Source: Gordonia asplenii (GTDB taxonomy: Bacteria; Actinomycetota; Actinomycetes; Mycobacteriales; Mycobacteriaceae). From it: a DNA stretch of 64,000 bases. A program made the position numbers and the translations under genes. The stretch lies in the NCBI RefSeq assembly GCF_012933505.1, contig NZ_JABBNB010000007.1, positions 1-64,000 of the forward strand. The letters are read 5' to 3'. Under the pieces are notes generated by a model, which was not told the origin of the DNA, searched no databases, and was given only the letters and a program-made list of their open reading frames with translations. This document shows, in pieces, positions 46,411 to 55,758 of this stretch (its first letter is position 1; each line of letters starts with the position of its first letter).

Positions 46411-49013
46411 CGCTGTGCTCCTTCTGTCGATGCCTCGACTGCCGAGTCCCACATCGATCGGTATCGCCCGTCGGCGGCGAGAAGTTGGTCATGAGTACCC
46501 GACTCGACGATGCGCCCGGCGTCGAGCACGACGATCGCGTCGGCGTCGACGACGGTGTGCAGGCGATGCGCGATCACCAGCACCGTGCGGTCGGCGATCA
46601 GTCGGCTCAGGGATTGCTGCACAAGGTATTCCGACTCCGGGTCGGCGAACGCGGTCGCCTCGTCGAGGATCAGTACCGGAGAGTCGGCGAGTAATGCGCG
46701 TGCGATCGACAAGCGCTGTTGTTCACCGCCGGAGAGCGCGGCGTCGGGGCCGAGTTCGGTGTCGTATCCGTTCGGCATGGCCATGATTCGATCGTGGATG
46801 TTCGCCGCCCGTGCCGCGGCTTCGACGCGTTCGCGCGCGGCGTCAGGCACGGCAAGGGCGATGTTGTCGGCGACGCTGCCGCGCACCAATTGGGTTTGCT
46901 GCAGCACGAATCCGAGGTGGGTGTACAGCTCGTCGGTGTCCATCGTCGAGATGTCCCGGCCGCCGATGGCGATGGTTCCGGCGTCGACGTCGTGGAATCG
47001 CGCGAGCAGCGCCGCGAGCGTCGACTTGCCCGAGCCCGACGGCCCGACGAGCGCAGTCACCGTTCCCGGCCGCAGACTCAGCGAAATGTCGTGCAGGACG
47101 GGCAGATCCGCGCGGTAACCGAATGTCACCGCATCGAAGTCGACTTGAGCCGCGGGCACGTGCGACGCGGGGTCCAGCGGGGTTCGCCCCGCGAGTTCGG
47201 GTTCGTCGAGGGCGACGGCGACCTCGCGGGCCGCGATGATCCCCGCCCGCAGACCGCCGAGTCCATATCCGATGCCCAGCAATCGAGCGCCGAATGTCGT
47301 GCCCAGCAACAGGAATGGCAGCAGGTCGAGCGGCGCCGTCCACCCCCACACCACGAACAGCGTACCGATGGCACCGATCAGCCATAGGAAGGTCGTCGGC
47401 CGTGTGACGAGATCCATCACGGTCTTGGCCTTCACGAACGGGCGCTGCCAGTCTTCGAGGAACGTGATGTAGGCGTCCAGACTGCGGCGGAAGCTCGACG
47501 CCATCACTCCGCCGAAGATACGAATGACCGGCTGGGCGTTCAGGTAGGCGCCTGCTTCGCTGTTCATCCGCTCCACCCAGGTCACCGACTGCGCGATCTT
47601 CGTCTCCGAGGCGATCACCATCCGCCACATGCTGATGACGTACCCGAGAACCGGCAACAGAAGGAACAGCGCCAGCCCCCAGTCGACGGTGAACAGGTAG
47701 ACGAGCACCGTGATCGGCGCGACCACGGCGGCCACCGCGTCGAGCACCGCGTGTGTCACGAGGTAGTGCAGCGACAAGGTGTTGTCGGCGACCAGCGACT
47801 TGATGCTGCCGGACGTGCGTTCGGTGAACCAACCGAGCGGCAGTCTCGAGAGCTTGGTCAGCAGGCGCTGGCGCAGGTTACGGGAGAAGCGCGCGTCGAC
47901 GGTGTGCATCCACACCTGCAGTACCGTTTCCAGCAGTGCCGCTACGGCGATGAGGATCAGCGCGGTGACACCGACCGACCACAGCTGCGACGCCGCAGCG
48001 CCCGCTGCGAGTCGCCTGCCGAGCTCGACCAGCAGCACGAACGGCGCCAATCCGATGATCGTCACCAGTGCCTGCAACAGCCCGGCGGCGATGAGCGTGC
48101 GGCGTAGCGGCGCGAGGAGACGCCCGGCGGCGTTGGCCCGCCATTGTCCTTGCACCACAGGGACTTCCGACGCAGGATCGGGTTCCAGTGCGGGAACGGG
48201 TTCCGGCGCGGGGTCGGGTTCCGGCGCGGGGTCGGGTTCCGGCGCGAGATTGGGTTCCGGCGCGATGTCCTCGGTGCCGCGCTGTTTGCCCATCGCTTTG
48301 CCTTGCGCCCAATAGGCCTGGGCGTGAATCTCCGACTTGGGGAAGCCGAACTCGCGCAGTCGGGCCCGAATCGCCTTGAGGGACCCCGATTCCGGTCCCG
48401 TCCACGCGTACCAATTGCTCCAGTCGCGGGCCTCCAGCGCTGTCGCCAGCGTCGACGCGTCGGCCCGTTTGACCCAGTGCACGCGCAATCGAGGGTGCGC
48501 GGCGATGGGCAGGGCACGGTCGAGCGGGTCGTGCTCTTCGAGATAGGCTTCGATCGGAATCTCTGGCGGCACAACGGAAATGATCGAACTGATGGCCGGC
48601 AGCGATGCCGAGTCGCCGATAAGCAGGTACCCGGTCGGCGGATTCTCGGCCTTCACTTCGAAGGGCTTGGACCCCATCGATACGACCATCAGCGTCGCCC
48701 CGGGTTCGACGTTCGCCGCCCAGGTCGACGCCGGACCCGCGGGCTCGTGGAGCACGAAGTCGATGGCGAACTCGCCGGACTCGGGATCAGCGTCGGAGAA
48801 CGTGTAGCCACGTTGGAACTCGGCACCGCCGTCGTCGGGGAACCATCCGCGGATCCAGGAGGTGGGACCCGCCGCGGCGTCGGCGAAGAGGGTGTCTGAC
48901 CTGAATCGGACGCGTCTGCAGTGCGGTGTCACGTCGACGGCGTCGAGCACCGTCGCCTCGTGATCGACTGCGCCGAACGCCCGCATCAGCGTTCCCTGAA
49001 ATCCTCGTGCCAT
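46407..49013 (-). CDS. irtA: IrtA-like ABC transporter with N-terminal siderophore-interacting (FAD) domain
   Basis: 868 aa fusion. Residues 1-250 are a siderophore-interacting/ferric reductase domain ([43 protein letters not shown] for FAD binding, and [10 protein letters not shown]). A flexible PEPDPAPEP repeat linker (about 250-285) follows, then six helices and an ATPase with [25 protein letters not shown] and [10 protein letters not shown]. It imports and reduces ferric siderophore. A DtxR/IdeR-type box lies 23 bp upstream, predicting iron repression. Full length. Confidence 0.92.
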   Translation of the reverse strand: MARGFQGTLMRAFGAVDHEATVLDAVDVTPHCRRVRFRSDTLFADAAAGPTSWIRGWFPDDGGAEFQRGYTFSDADPESGEFAIDFVLHEPAGPASTWAANVEPGATLMVVSMGSKPFEVKAENPPTGYLLIGDSASLPAISSIISVVPPEIPIEAYLEEHDPLDRALPIAAHPRLRVHWVKRADASTLATALEARDWSNWYAWTGPESGSLKAIRARLREFGFPKSEIHAQAYWAQGKAMGKQRGTEDIAPEPNLAPEPDPAPEPDPAPEPVPALEPDPASEVPVVQGQWRANAAGRLLAPLRRTLIAAGLLQALVTIIGLAPFVLLVELGRRLAAGAAASQLWSVGVTALILIAVAALLETVLQVWMHTVDARFSRNLRQRLLTKLSRLPLGWFTERTSGSIKSLVADNTLSLHYLVTHAVLDAVAAVVAPITVLVYLFTVDWGLALFLLLPVLGYVISMWRMVIASETKIAQSVTWVERMNSEAGAYLNAQPVIRIFGGVMASSFRRSLDAYITFLEDWQRPFVKAKTVMDLVTRPTTFLWLIGAIGTLFVVWGWTAPLDLLPFLLLGTTFGARLLGIGYGLGGLRAGIIAAREVAVALDEPELAGRTPLDPASHVPAAQVDFDAVTFGYRADLPVLHDISLSLRPGTVTALVGPSGSGKSTLAALLARFHDVDAGTIAIGGRDISTMDTDELYTHLGFVLQQTQLVRGSVADNIALAVPDAARERVEAAARAANIHDRIMAMPNGYDTELGPDAALSGGEQQRLSIARALLADSPVLILDEATAFADPESEYLVQQSLSRLIADRTVLVIAHRLHTVVDADAIVVLDAGRIVESGTHDQLLAADGRYRSMWDSAVEASTEGAQR

Positions 49014-49035
49014 GCCACCCTCCGCTCAGACCGGA

Positions 49036-49054
49036 CGAGCTAAGCCTAACCTAA
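49036..49054 (-). promoter_or_regulatory. IdeR/DtxR iron box upstream of irtA
   Basis: On the minus strand TTAGGTTAGGCTTAGCTCG matches 15 of 19 positions of the IdeR consensus TTAGGTTAGSCTAACCTAA. It is 22 bp before the irtA start, overlapping the expected promoter. Confidence 0.75.
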
Positions 49055-49074
49055 GCCAAACTCCCCGACGCACT

Positions 49075-49386
49075 CGCTCCCCGAGCGCCGACGCGAGAAG
49101 CGAGGATTGGCACCCGAATCCCCCGCTCCCCGACTGCCGAAGCGAGAACCGAACATCCGCACCCCCCGCTCCCCGACTGCCGAAGCGACAACCGAACATC
49201 CGCACCCCCCGCTCCCCGACTGCCGAAACGAGAACCAAGCATCCGCACCCCCCGCTCCCCGACTGCCGAAACGAGAACCGAACATCCGCACCCCCCCTCT
49301 CCCCGAGTGCCGAAGCGAGAACCGAACATCCGCACCCCGCTCCCCGAGTGCCGAAGCGAGGTACGAGCTTCGGTGTAACGAGGGGC
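49075..49386. repeat. 43-bp tandem repeat array, seven imperfect units
   Basis: Units start at 49075, 49124, 49167, 49210, 49253, 49297 and 49338, each opening with CGCTCCCCGA(C/G)TGCCGAA (or CTCTCCCC). Central units are 43 bp. The last switches into the palindromic CTTCGGTGTAACGAGGGG form found again at 62.7 kb. There are no unique spacers, so this is not a CRISPR. It is intergenic, upstream of irtA. Confidence 0.85.
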
Positions 49387-49483
49387 CGGCGACACGACAA
49401 ACCAAGCCCACCCGAATCCCCTCCAACTGGTTGAGCACACTGCCACGTCGTCACCGCTGCCTGATTGAAACATTGCGAGCCTT

Positions 49484-49556
49484 ACAGTTCACCTCGTCTA
49501 CTCGCACACACCTCGCCAGCCCGGCGGGGTATATGCGAGTAGACGAGGTGAACTGT
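49484..49556. repeat. perfect 23-bp inverted repeat, 27-nt loop
   Basis: Arms 49484-49506 and 49534-49556 are exact reverse complements (starting ACAGTTCACCTCG / ending CGAGGTGAACTGT). Strong cruciform or hairpin potential with no T-run. Lies between the tandem array and the serine hydrolase gene. Function unknown. Confidence 0.9.
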
Positions 49557-49601
49557 GCCGACGTCGTCACTTCAGTGCTTCGCTGACGGCGCGAGGAGCG
49601 T

Positions 49602-49677
49602 AAGCGCGCCGTACTGAGCACGGCGCTCGGACCGGCTCAACCAGCAGAGGAGCGCTTCGGCCGGTGGATCAAGGCCG
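49602..49677 (+). repeat. dispersed intergenic repeat, diverged copy
   Basis: Shares GGACCGGCTCAACCAGC and a downstream GGTGGATC-AGGCC block with the two copies near 62.3-62.6 kb. Non-coding; it fills the spacer before the serine hydrolase gene. Together with the two preceding repeats it accounts for most of 49055-49743, which holds no gene. Confidence 0.6.
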
Positions 49678-49743
49678 AATCAACGGATAAGCGCCGGCGC
49701 CAGCCCCGGTCCGCTGACCCGACCACCCCTCGACCCCCAGAGG

Positions 49744-50565
49744 TCACACAACCGAATCCATCAACCCGGCGACCACTCCCGTGTTGAACTCGCTCCAGCG
49801 CTCGCGTGCCCAGGCCCCGAACGGCCGGTCCGTCAATACGACGCATGCCGCGTCCAGTACCGGATCGACCCACAGGAAGGTTCCCGCTTGACCGAAATGC
49901 CCGAATGTCGCGGTCGAATTGTTGCTACCGGTCCAATGCGGGTTCTTCGACGATCGGATCTCGAATCCCAGGCCCCAGTCATTGGGGCGGTGCTTCCCGT
50001 AGCCGGGAACGAATCCATCGAGGCCGGCGAACTGGACCGACGTCGCGCGAGCATGCAGTTCGGGTGAGATCAGCGTCGGCGCGAGGAGATCAGCCGCGAA
50101 AGCGGACAGATCGGCGACACAGGATCGCGCACCGTGCCCGGCCGGGCCGGCGAGTTCCGTCCGGCTCATCCCCAGTGGCACGCACACTGCCTCATGCAGA
50201 TACTCGTCGAACTCGATTTCCGTTGCGGCACCGACGACTTCGGCGAGTAGCTCGAACCCGGCGCTCGAATAGATCCGCGCGGTGCCGACCGGAGCCGCGG
50301 ACTCCCGACTGTCGAAAGCCATCCCCGAAGCGTGGGCCAGCAAGTGCGCAACGGTGGCGCCCGGCGGTCCCGCCGCGTCGCCGAGTTCCACCGCGCCTTC
50401 CTCGACGGCGACTAGAACTGCCTGCGCGACAAGCGGTTTCGTCACCGAAGCCAGCTCGAACACAGCAGTGGGGTCGCCGAACGATTCGACGATCCCACCA
50501 CCGCGGAGTACAGCGCCTGCGACATTGTCGACGGGCCAGGTCGCGAGTTCATCGAGAAGCGTCAC
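49744..50565 (-). CDS. serine hydrolase of the beta-lactamase/penicillin-binding fold
   Basis: 273 aa. Active-site SxxK is SVTK in FELASVTKPLVAQ, the second motif Tyr is in RIYSSAGFELLAEV, and the third motif resembles HxG (FGHFGQAGTF). No signal peptide, so probably cytoplasmic; family members include esterases and DD-peptidase-like proteins. It begins 35 bp from the alcohol dehydrogenase stop on the same strand and could be read through from that operon. Confidence 0.82.
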   Translation of the reverse strand: MTLLDELATWPVDNVAGAVLRGGGIVESFGDPTAVFELASVTKPLVAQAVLVAVEEGAVELGDAAGPPGATVAHLLAHASGMAFDSRESAAPVGTARIYSSAGFELLAEVVGAATEIEFDEYLHEAVCVPLGMSRTELAGPAGHGARSCVADLSAFAADLLAPTLISPELHARATSVQFAGLDGFVPGYGKHRPNDWGLGFEIRSSKNPHWTGSNNSTATFGHFGQAGTFLWVDPVLDAACVVLTDRPFGAWARERWSEFNTGVVAGLMDSVV

Positions 50566-50600
50566 GCCACGTGACGTTACCCGGCGTCGTCGCAGCTATG

Positions 50601-51731
50601 TCACCAGTCTTCTTCGGTGTAGCGGATGACGCCGCGGATGTTGCGCCCCTCCAACATGTCGGTGTAGCCCTCGTTGATCTGATCGAGCCGGTACTGGCGA
50701 GTGATCATATCGGCGATGTTGAGCTTGCCTGCCTTGTACATCGACAGCAGCAGCGGAATGTCGAGCTTCGGATTGGCGCCGCCGAAAATCGATCCCTGCA
50801 GGTTCTTCTGCAGCAGCGTCAGCATCGACAGGTTCAGGGTGACCTGGTTCTCCATCATGTTGCCCATGCCGGTCAGTACGCAGGTCCCGGCCTTGGCGGT
50901 GATGCTCATCCAGGTGTCGACGTCGGAGCCGTGCACCTCGCCGACGGTGACGATGACCTTCTGGCACATACCCCATTCGGTGGCGGCGCCGATCTCGTTC
51001 ATCGCCTCTTCGACCGACGCGAACGCTTGTGTCGCACCGAATTTCAGCGCTTGTTCACGCTTCCACTCGACGGGATCGATGGCGAAGACGTTGCGCGCAC
51101 CGGCGATCACCGCCCCCTGCAAGGCGGCGGTGCCGACACCGCCGACGCCGACGATGGCGACATCCTCGCCCGGGCGGACGTCGCCGCTGCGCGTCGACGA
51201 CCCGTAGCCGGTGGGGATCCCGCAACCGCACAGTGCGGCGACCTCGAACGGAATCTCCTTGTCGATCTTCACCACCGACGCCTCGTGCACCACCATGTAG
51301 GGCGAGAACGTGCCGAGCAGCGTCATCGGATAGACGTTCTCGCCCGACGCGGTGTGGATGCGGAAGGTGTGGTCGGAGACGGCCTCTCCCTGCAGCAGCA
51401 TCGCGCCGAAGTCACACAGGTTGGCCAATCCCGCGCGGCACGACTTACATTTGCCGCACGACGGGATGAACGACAGCACCACGTGGTCGCCGACCGCGAA
51501 GTCGGTGACTCCCTCGCCCACTTCGGCCACCACACCGGCGCCTTCGTGGCCACCGAGGATCGGGAACCCCGCCATCGGGATGCCACCGGTCATCAGGTGG
51601 TGGTCGGAGTGGCACATGCCAGCCGCTTCCATCTTGATCTTGACCTCGTGTGCCTTCGGGTCGCCGATCTCGATCTCCTCGATGGCCCACGGTGAGTTCA
51701 GTTCCCGCAGCAGTGCGCCTTTAGTCTTCAC
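50601..51731 (-). CDS. NDMA-dependent zinc alcohol dehydrogenase
   Basis: 376 aa MDR alcohol dehydrogenase. Catalytic zinc ligands Cys in GMCHSDHH and His in GGHEGAG; structural zinc Cys set CGKCKSCRAGLANLC; nucleotide loop VGVGGVGTAALQG. Sequence features match the NDMA-dependent group, whose NAD(H) is held tightly and which pairs with mycofactocin. In M. tuberculosis a related adh gene (Rv0162c) also lies near fadD5. GTG 51731 has AGAGG upstream. No mycofactocin genes are in the window. Confidence 0.88.
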   Translation of the reverse strand: MKTKGALLRELNSPWAIEEIEIGDPKAHEVKIKMEAAGMCHSDHHLMTGGIPMAGFPILGGHEGAGVVAEVGEGVTDFAVGDHVVLSFIPSCGKCKSCRAGLANLCDFGAMLLQGEAVSDHTFRIHTASGENVYPMTLLGTFSPYMVVHEASVVKIDKEIPFEVAALCGCGIPTGYGSSTRSGDVRPGEDVAIVGVGGVGTAALQGAVIAGARNVFAIDPVEWKREQALKFGATQAFASVEEAMNEIGAATEWGMCQKVIVTVGEVHGSDVDTWMSITAKAGTCVLTGMGNMMENQVTLNLSMLTLLQKNLQGSIFGGANPKLDIPLLLSMYKAGKLNIADMITRQYRLDQINEGYTDMLEGRNIRGVIRYTEEDW

Positions 51732-51862
51732 GTCACAACCTCTTTCACGCTTGAAAGTCGCGGGTCGAGTCCCGCCCTCTTCTGTGAGGGTAGTCACCAA
51801 ACGCGAAAAATGAAACACGTTACAGTTAGGTGCGTCAGCAACTACCCTGACCCGCACAGACG

Positions 51863-53479
51863 TTAGCGAGCGAGTCCCGCGTCCTTGCTGCCGTAGGCGT
51901 TGCGCAAAGTCGGCTTGACCACTTTTCCGCCCGCGTTGCGGGGCAGTTCGTCGACGATGACGATGTCCTTCGGGTGCTTGTAACGGGCCAGATTCTCGTT
52001 GAGGTAGGGCTCGAGCTCGGCGACGGTGATGTCGTCCCCGGAACCCGGCGTCAGCACCACTACGGCGACGGGCACCTCGCCCCATTTCTCGTCGGCACGA
52101 CCGATGACGGCCGCCTCCGCGATGCGCGGATGGCCGAACAGCACGTTCTCCACCTCGGCGCAGTAGATGTTCTCTCCACCGGAGATGATCATGTCCTTGG
52201 CACGGTCGACGACGTAGATGAAGCCCTCTTCGTCGCGGCGCACCAGGTCGCCGGAGTGAAACCACCCGCCGGCGAAGGCATCGGCGGTGCCCTGCGGGTT
52301 GCGCCAGTAACCGCTCATCATGCCGGGGCCGCGATAGACGATCTCACCGATCTCGTCGTCGGCGACGTCTTGCATCGCCGCGTCGACGATGCGCGCGGTC
52401 ACCGACGGCACCACCTTGCCCACCGAGCCGAGTTTGCGCAGCGCATCCTTGCCGTCGAGCGCACAGGTGACCGGCGACATCTCGGTCTGACCGAAGACCG
52501 CGATGTTGACCGCGTCGGGGAACGCCTCCCCCATCGCCTGCAGCACGGTGTCCGACGCCGGGGCCGCACCCCAACTCAGCACGCGCAGAGCGACCTGGCG
52601 CGGCCGCGCCAGTTGGGCGGCGGCCACCGCCTGCCATTGCGCGGGCACCAGGAAAGTCGTGGTGACCTGTTCACGCTCGAACATGTCGAGCATCTCGTCG
52701 GCGTCGAACGCGCCGAGCGGGTGAATGACCGTCACCGCGCCGACGTAGAGCGCGGTCGTCATCGCTCCGAGTGCGGCGATGTGGAACATCGGCGGCACAC
52801 ACGTCGCGACGTCGTCGGTGCCCGTGTTCAGCGCATAGAGCACCGTCATTGCCTGGGCTTGAAGATTCTGATGAGACAGCATGGCGCCCTTGGGTTTTCC
52901 CGTGGTACCCGAGGTGTACATGATGAGCGCGATCGTCTCTTCGGGGATATCGATGACCGGTAGGTCCGAGCTGTCCTCGGCGACGAGCGCCTCGAAGTCG
53001 AGGTGACCCTCACCCGCGGTCGCGCCTGCCGCCGTGACCTCGATGATCTCGTCGATGGCGCCGGTTGCCGCCTTGACTCCGTCGGCCAGCGGCGCGAGGA
53101 GCGTCTCGGTGACGATCCACCGCGCACCGCTGTCGGCGACCAGGAAGCCCACTTCGGCCGGACTCATCCGGAAGTTCACCGGCACCGGGATCGCGCCGAT
53201 CACGTTGGCGCCCAACACCGCTTCGACGTACTCGGTCCGATTCAGCATGATGATCAGGATGCGATCGCCCGCCTTGACGCCACGGCGGGCCAGGGCGGCC
53301 GCGAATGCGGTGACGCGCTCGTCGAGCTCGCCCCAGGTGGTCGTCTTCCCGAGGAAACGCAGGCCCGGACCGTGCGGGTTCATCACCGCGTGGCGGCGGA
53401 TCTGGTTATTCCAGTGATTACGTCGGGACCGCAGGGGTTCGGTGTGCAGATCGGTGGCGATGTCGGCCGTCGAGGTCAT
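51863..53479 (-). CDS. fadD5: acyl-CoA synthetase FadD5
   Basis: 538 aa AMP-forming ligase. P-loop ALIMYTSGTTGKPKGAML, AFGQTEMSPVTC, and the C-terminal FHSGDLVRRDEEGFIYVVDRAKDMIISGGENIYC with the catalytic Lys near KVVKPTLR. Strong resemblance along its length to M. tuberculosis FadD5 (Rv0166), the ligase at the head of the mce1 operon, proposed to recycle mycolic acids. Here no mce genes follow. It would activate long-chain acids. Neighbouring enoyl-CoA hydratase and alcohol dehydrogenase point to fatty-alcohol/acid turnover. Confidence 0.9.
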   Translation of the reverse strand: MTSTADIATDLHTEPLRSRRNHWNNQIRRHAVMNPHGPGLRFLGKTTTWGELDERVTAFAAALARRGVKAGDRILIIMLNRTEYVEAVLGANVIGAIPVPVNFRMSPAEVGFLVADSGARWIVTETLLAPLADGVKAATGAIDEIIEVTAAGATAGEGHLDFEALVAEDSSDLPVIDIPEETIALIMYTSGTTGKPKGAMLSHQNLQAQAMTVLYALNTGTDDVATCVPPMFHIAALGAMTTALYVGAVTVIHPLGAFDADEMLDMFEREQVTTTFLVPAQWQAVAAAQLARPRQVALRVLSWGAAPASDTVLQAMGEAFPDAVNIAVFGQTEMSPVTCALDGKDALRKLGSVGKVVPSVTARIVDAAMQDVADDEIGEIVYRGPGMMSGYWRNPQGTADAFAGGWFHSGDLVRRDEEGFIYVVDRAKDMIISGGENIYCAEVENVLFGHPRIAEAAVIGRADEKWGEVPVAVVVLTPGSGDDITVAELEPYLNENLARYKHPKDIVIVDELPRNAGGKVVKPTLRNAYGSKDAGLAR

Positions 53480-53514
53480 GAGTGTTCTTCTCCTGTACTG
53501 AGATTCGAGGTGGT

Positions 53515-54324
53515 TCAGCGCTTGGATTTGCCGGCGAAAGCTGCGATGGCGGCCTGGAACTCGTCAGTCAGCAGAAGCGTCGCCTGTCCGGAGAGTTCCC
53601 GATCGAGTGCGGCGGACAATCCGGCCAAAGTGTGTGCGTCGAGTGCCGATTTGGTCAGTCGCACCGCCTGCGGGGACCGTTTGGCGAGTTTGCCCGCGAC
53701 CGTCGTCACGAGATCATCGAGTTCCGCCCGGTCGTCGACGACGCGGTTGATCAGCCCTGCATCGAAAGCATCTGTGGCAGAAAGCTTTTCGCCCAGGAGC
53801 GCCATCTCGTTCGCGCGGGCGCGCCCGAGTGCCGCGGCGAACAGCATCGACGCTCCGCCGTCGGGCATGAGCCCGATGTTGATGAAGGCCAGCAAGAAGT
53901 ACGACCGCTGCGTCGCGTAGACGAGGTCGGCTGCCACGGCGAGCGACGCGCCGATGCCGGCTGCGGGACCGTCGACCGACGCGATGACCGGTGCGCGCAC
54001 CGCGCGCACCGCACGCGCCAACTCGGTACCGCCGCCGATGATGTCGCGCGCCTGTTCGTCGGTGAGTCCCTCCGGCTGCGACAGCGACGTCGATGCGATG
54101 CCGACGACGTCGGCGCCGGTGCAGAATGCACCGCCGGCACCGTCGATCACCACCACCCGGATGGCGTCGTCGTCGGCCCACTCGCGCAGCGCTGCGACGA
54201 TGCGGGCCGAGGCGATGCCGTCGAGGGCGTTCATCCGCTCGGGACGGCTGATGGCGATTCGGGCGATCCCGTCGTCGGTGACGCTGATCGCGACTCCGTC
54301 GACGACGTCGGGTGGTGTGCTCAT
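53515..54324 (-). CDS. enoyl-CoA hydratase/isomerase family protein
   Basis: 269 aa crotonase fold from ATG 54324. Oxyanion-hole segments: GAGGAFCTGADVVGIAS and GPAAGIGASLAVAADLVYA. The catalytic loop reads INIGLMPDGGAS, with Asp in the place used by PaaG-type isomerases and no canonical Glu pair, so isomerase rather than hydratase activity is likely. Precedes fadD5 in the same operon (35-bp gap). Divergent from the tandem TetR, with palindromic sequence between. Confidence 0.85.
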   Translation of the reverse strand: MSTPPDVVDGVAISVTDDGIARIAISRPERMNALDGIASARIVAALREWADDDAIRVVVIDGAGGAFCTGADVVGIASTSLSQPEGLTDEQARDIIGGGTELARAVRAVRAPVIASVDGPAAGIGASLAVAADLVYATQRSYFLLAFINIGLMPDGGASMLFAAALGRARANEMALLGEKLSATDAFDAGLINRVVDDRAELDDLVTTVAGKLAKRSPQAVRLTKSALDAHTLAGLSAALDRELSGQATLLLTDEFQAAIAAFAGKSKR

Positions 54325-54414
54325 GGGCCCCTCACTTGCGAACGGTCGGCGCATGCCAGCGCTGCGCCCTTCGCGAGTATTTGTAGCACACCTGTGACCT
54401 CTCCCACGAGAATT

Positions 54415-54445
54415 CTCACTAACTTATAAGTTGAGTTCTAGTGAG
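54415..54445. promoter_or_regulatory. nested palindromes, candidate operator of the tandem TetR
   Basis: The perfect 12-bp palindrome AACTTATAAGTT (54421-54432) overlaps a wider inverted pair, CTCACTA (54415-54421) and TAGTGAG (54439-54445). It lies between the divergent enoyl-CoA hydratase and TetR genes; the low local GC suggests promoters as well. Confidence 0.6.
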
Positions 54446-54516
54446 GTTTCCTGGGATTACGTGCTACCCGGCGATTCCCTTCGCGGGAACGGGTGTATCG
54501 GGTAGCGTGTGCCGAC

Positions 54517-55758
54517 ATGCCAGCAGACTCGTCGGCGCCCATCACTCGACACACTGAATCCGGTGTGCGGCGGCGCCCCGCGGACCGACGGCGGAGCATC
54601 CTCGACGCTGCTGCGCACACGTTCAGCGCGCGTGGCTATCACAGCGCCAAACTCGACGCGATCGCCCGCGAAGTGGGCATCTCGGTGCCGGCGCTGTACC
54701 GCCACTTCCCCACTAAATACGCACTGTTCGCCGAGACGTCGCGACTGCTCGCCGACGAGATCCGCACCGCGACCGCGGACATATCCGACGCCGAGGGTGA
54801 CCCCGCCGAGACGCTCGGCGCTCTGCTGCGTGCACTGGTCGGGACCACCCTGTCCAATCGCGGCAGCGGGCTCTACCGCTGGCAATCACAGTTCCTCGAG
54901 CCCGACGACGCCGCCTTCGTGCACGACGTCGCCATCGCCCAGCACCGGCGGATTCGTGCCACGATCGCGGCGTTGCGCGCACAGCGGGGCCTGAGCGAAC
55001 TCAGCAAGGCGCAGGCCGACGCGGTTGCCGCTGCCGCCGTCAGCGCGGCCGGCAGTCCGTCGACACACCGCGCGCCGCTGCCCGCCAAACAGATCGAGCA
55101 GGTGCTGGTCGGCAACGCACTCACGATGGCTGCGCTGACGCCACCCGAACCCGCGGCGCACAGCGCCGACACCACCGGGGCGAAGATCGGTCTGGTGCCG
55201 GCGTCGAAGCGGGAAGTCATTCTGCGACAGTCGATTCCGTTGTTCGCACAACACGGGTTCCGGGAGGTTTCGGTCGATGACATCGCATCGAGCGCGGGCA
55301 TTCCCGCGTCGGGCGTCTATCGGCACTACTCGAGTAAGGCCGCAATTCTGGAAACCGCGTTCTGGCGGGCAAACGACCGGATGATCACCGCCATCGACGA
55401 TGCGCTGGCCCAATCGCAGTTGCCGACCGACGCGGTGTCGCGGTTGGTGCACAGTTATGTCGAATTGTGTTCTGACAGTACCCAACTCATCACCGTCTAC
55501 ATGACCGAGTTGAGCAATGTCGGCGACGGGCAGCAGTCGGCGCTGCGCCGACAACAACGCCGCAACATCGACGAATGGGCGAGTTGGGTGGTGCAGGCCC
55601 GCGCTGATGTCACGCTCGCTCAGGCACGATTCATGGTGCACGCCGCACTCAACATCGCGGGCGACCTTACGCGCATCCCACACCCGGTCGAACGAAATCT
55701 GTTGAGCGCGTTGATCATCGAGTTCCTACTCGGTGCTACACCGTCTCCAGATCACTGA
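54517..55758 (+). CDS. tandem TetR regulator with two DNA-binding domains
   Basis: 413 aa, twice the usual TetR length. First HTH at about residues 25-70 (RRSILDAAAHTFSARGYHSAKLDAIAREVGISVPALYRHFPTK), second at about 222-270 (REVILRQSIPLFAQHGFREVSVDDIASSAGIPASGVYRHYSSK), each followed by helical ligand-domain sequence. It is one open frame, so a genuine fusion. It probably controls the divergent hydratase-fadD5-adh operon through the nested palindromes. The last 23 bp overlap the convergent Mce-associated gene. ATG 54517 is chosen by distance to the first HTH. Confidence 0.88.
   Translation: MPADSSAPITRHTESGVRRRPADRRRSILDAAAHTFSARGYHSAKLDAIAREVGISVPALYRHFPTKYALFAETSRLLADEIRTATADISDAEGDPAETLGALLRALVGTTLSNRGSGLYRWQSQFLEPDDAAFVHDVAIAQHRRIRATIAALRAQRGLSELSKAQADAVAAAAVSAAGSPSTHRAPLPAKQIEQVLVGNALTMAALTPPEPAAHSADTTGAKIGLVPASKREVILRQSIPLFAQHGFREVSVDDIASSAGIPASGVYRHYSSKAAILETAFWRANDRMITAIDDALAQSQLPTDAVSRLVHSYVELCSDSTQLITVYMTELSNVGDGQQSALRRQQRRNIDEWASWVVQARADVTLAQARFMVHAALNIAGDLTRIPHPVERNLLSALIIEFLLGATPSPDH

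Noticed and set aside
49075-49386. CRISPR array
   Set aside because: Repeats are directly joined with no unique spacers, units drift, and no cas genes are present.
49012-49586. Overlapping open frames across the repeat field
   Set aside because: They arise from 43-bp units lacking stops in several frames; the peptide repeats change with frame and have no support.
51732-52265. N-terminal extension of the alcohol dehydrogenase to 554 aa
   Set aside because: It overlaps fadD5 in another frame on the same strand; a good GTG with AGAGG site exists at 51731.
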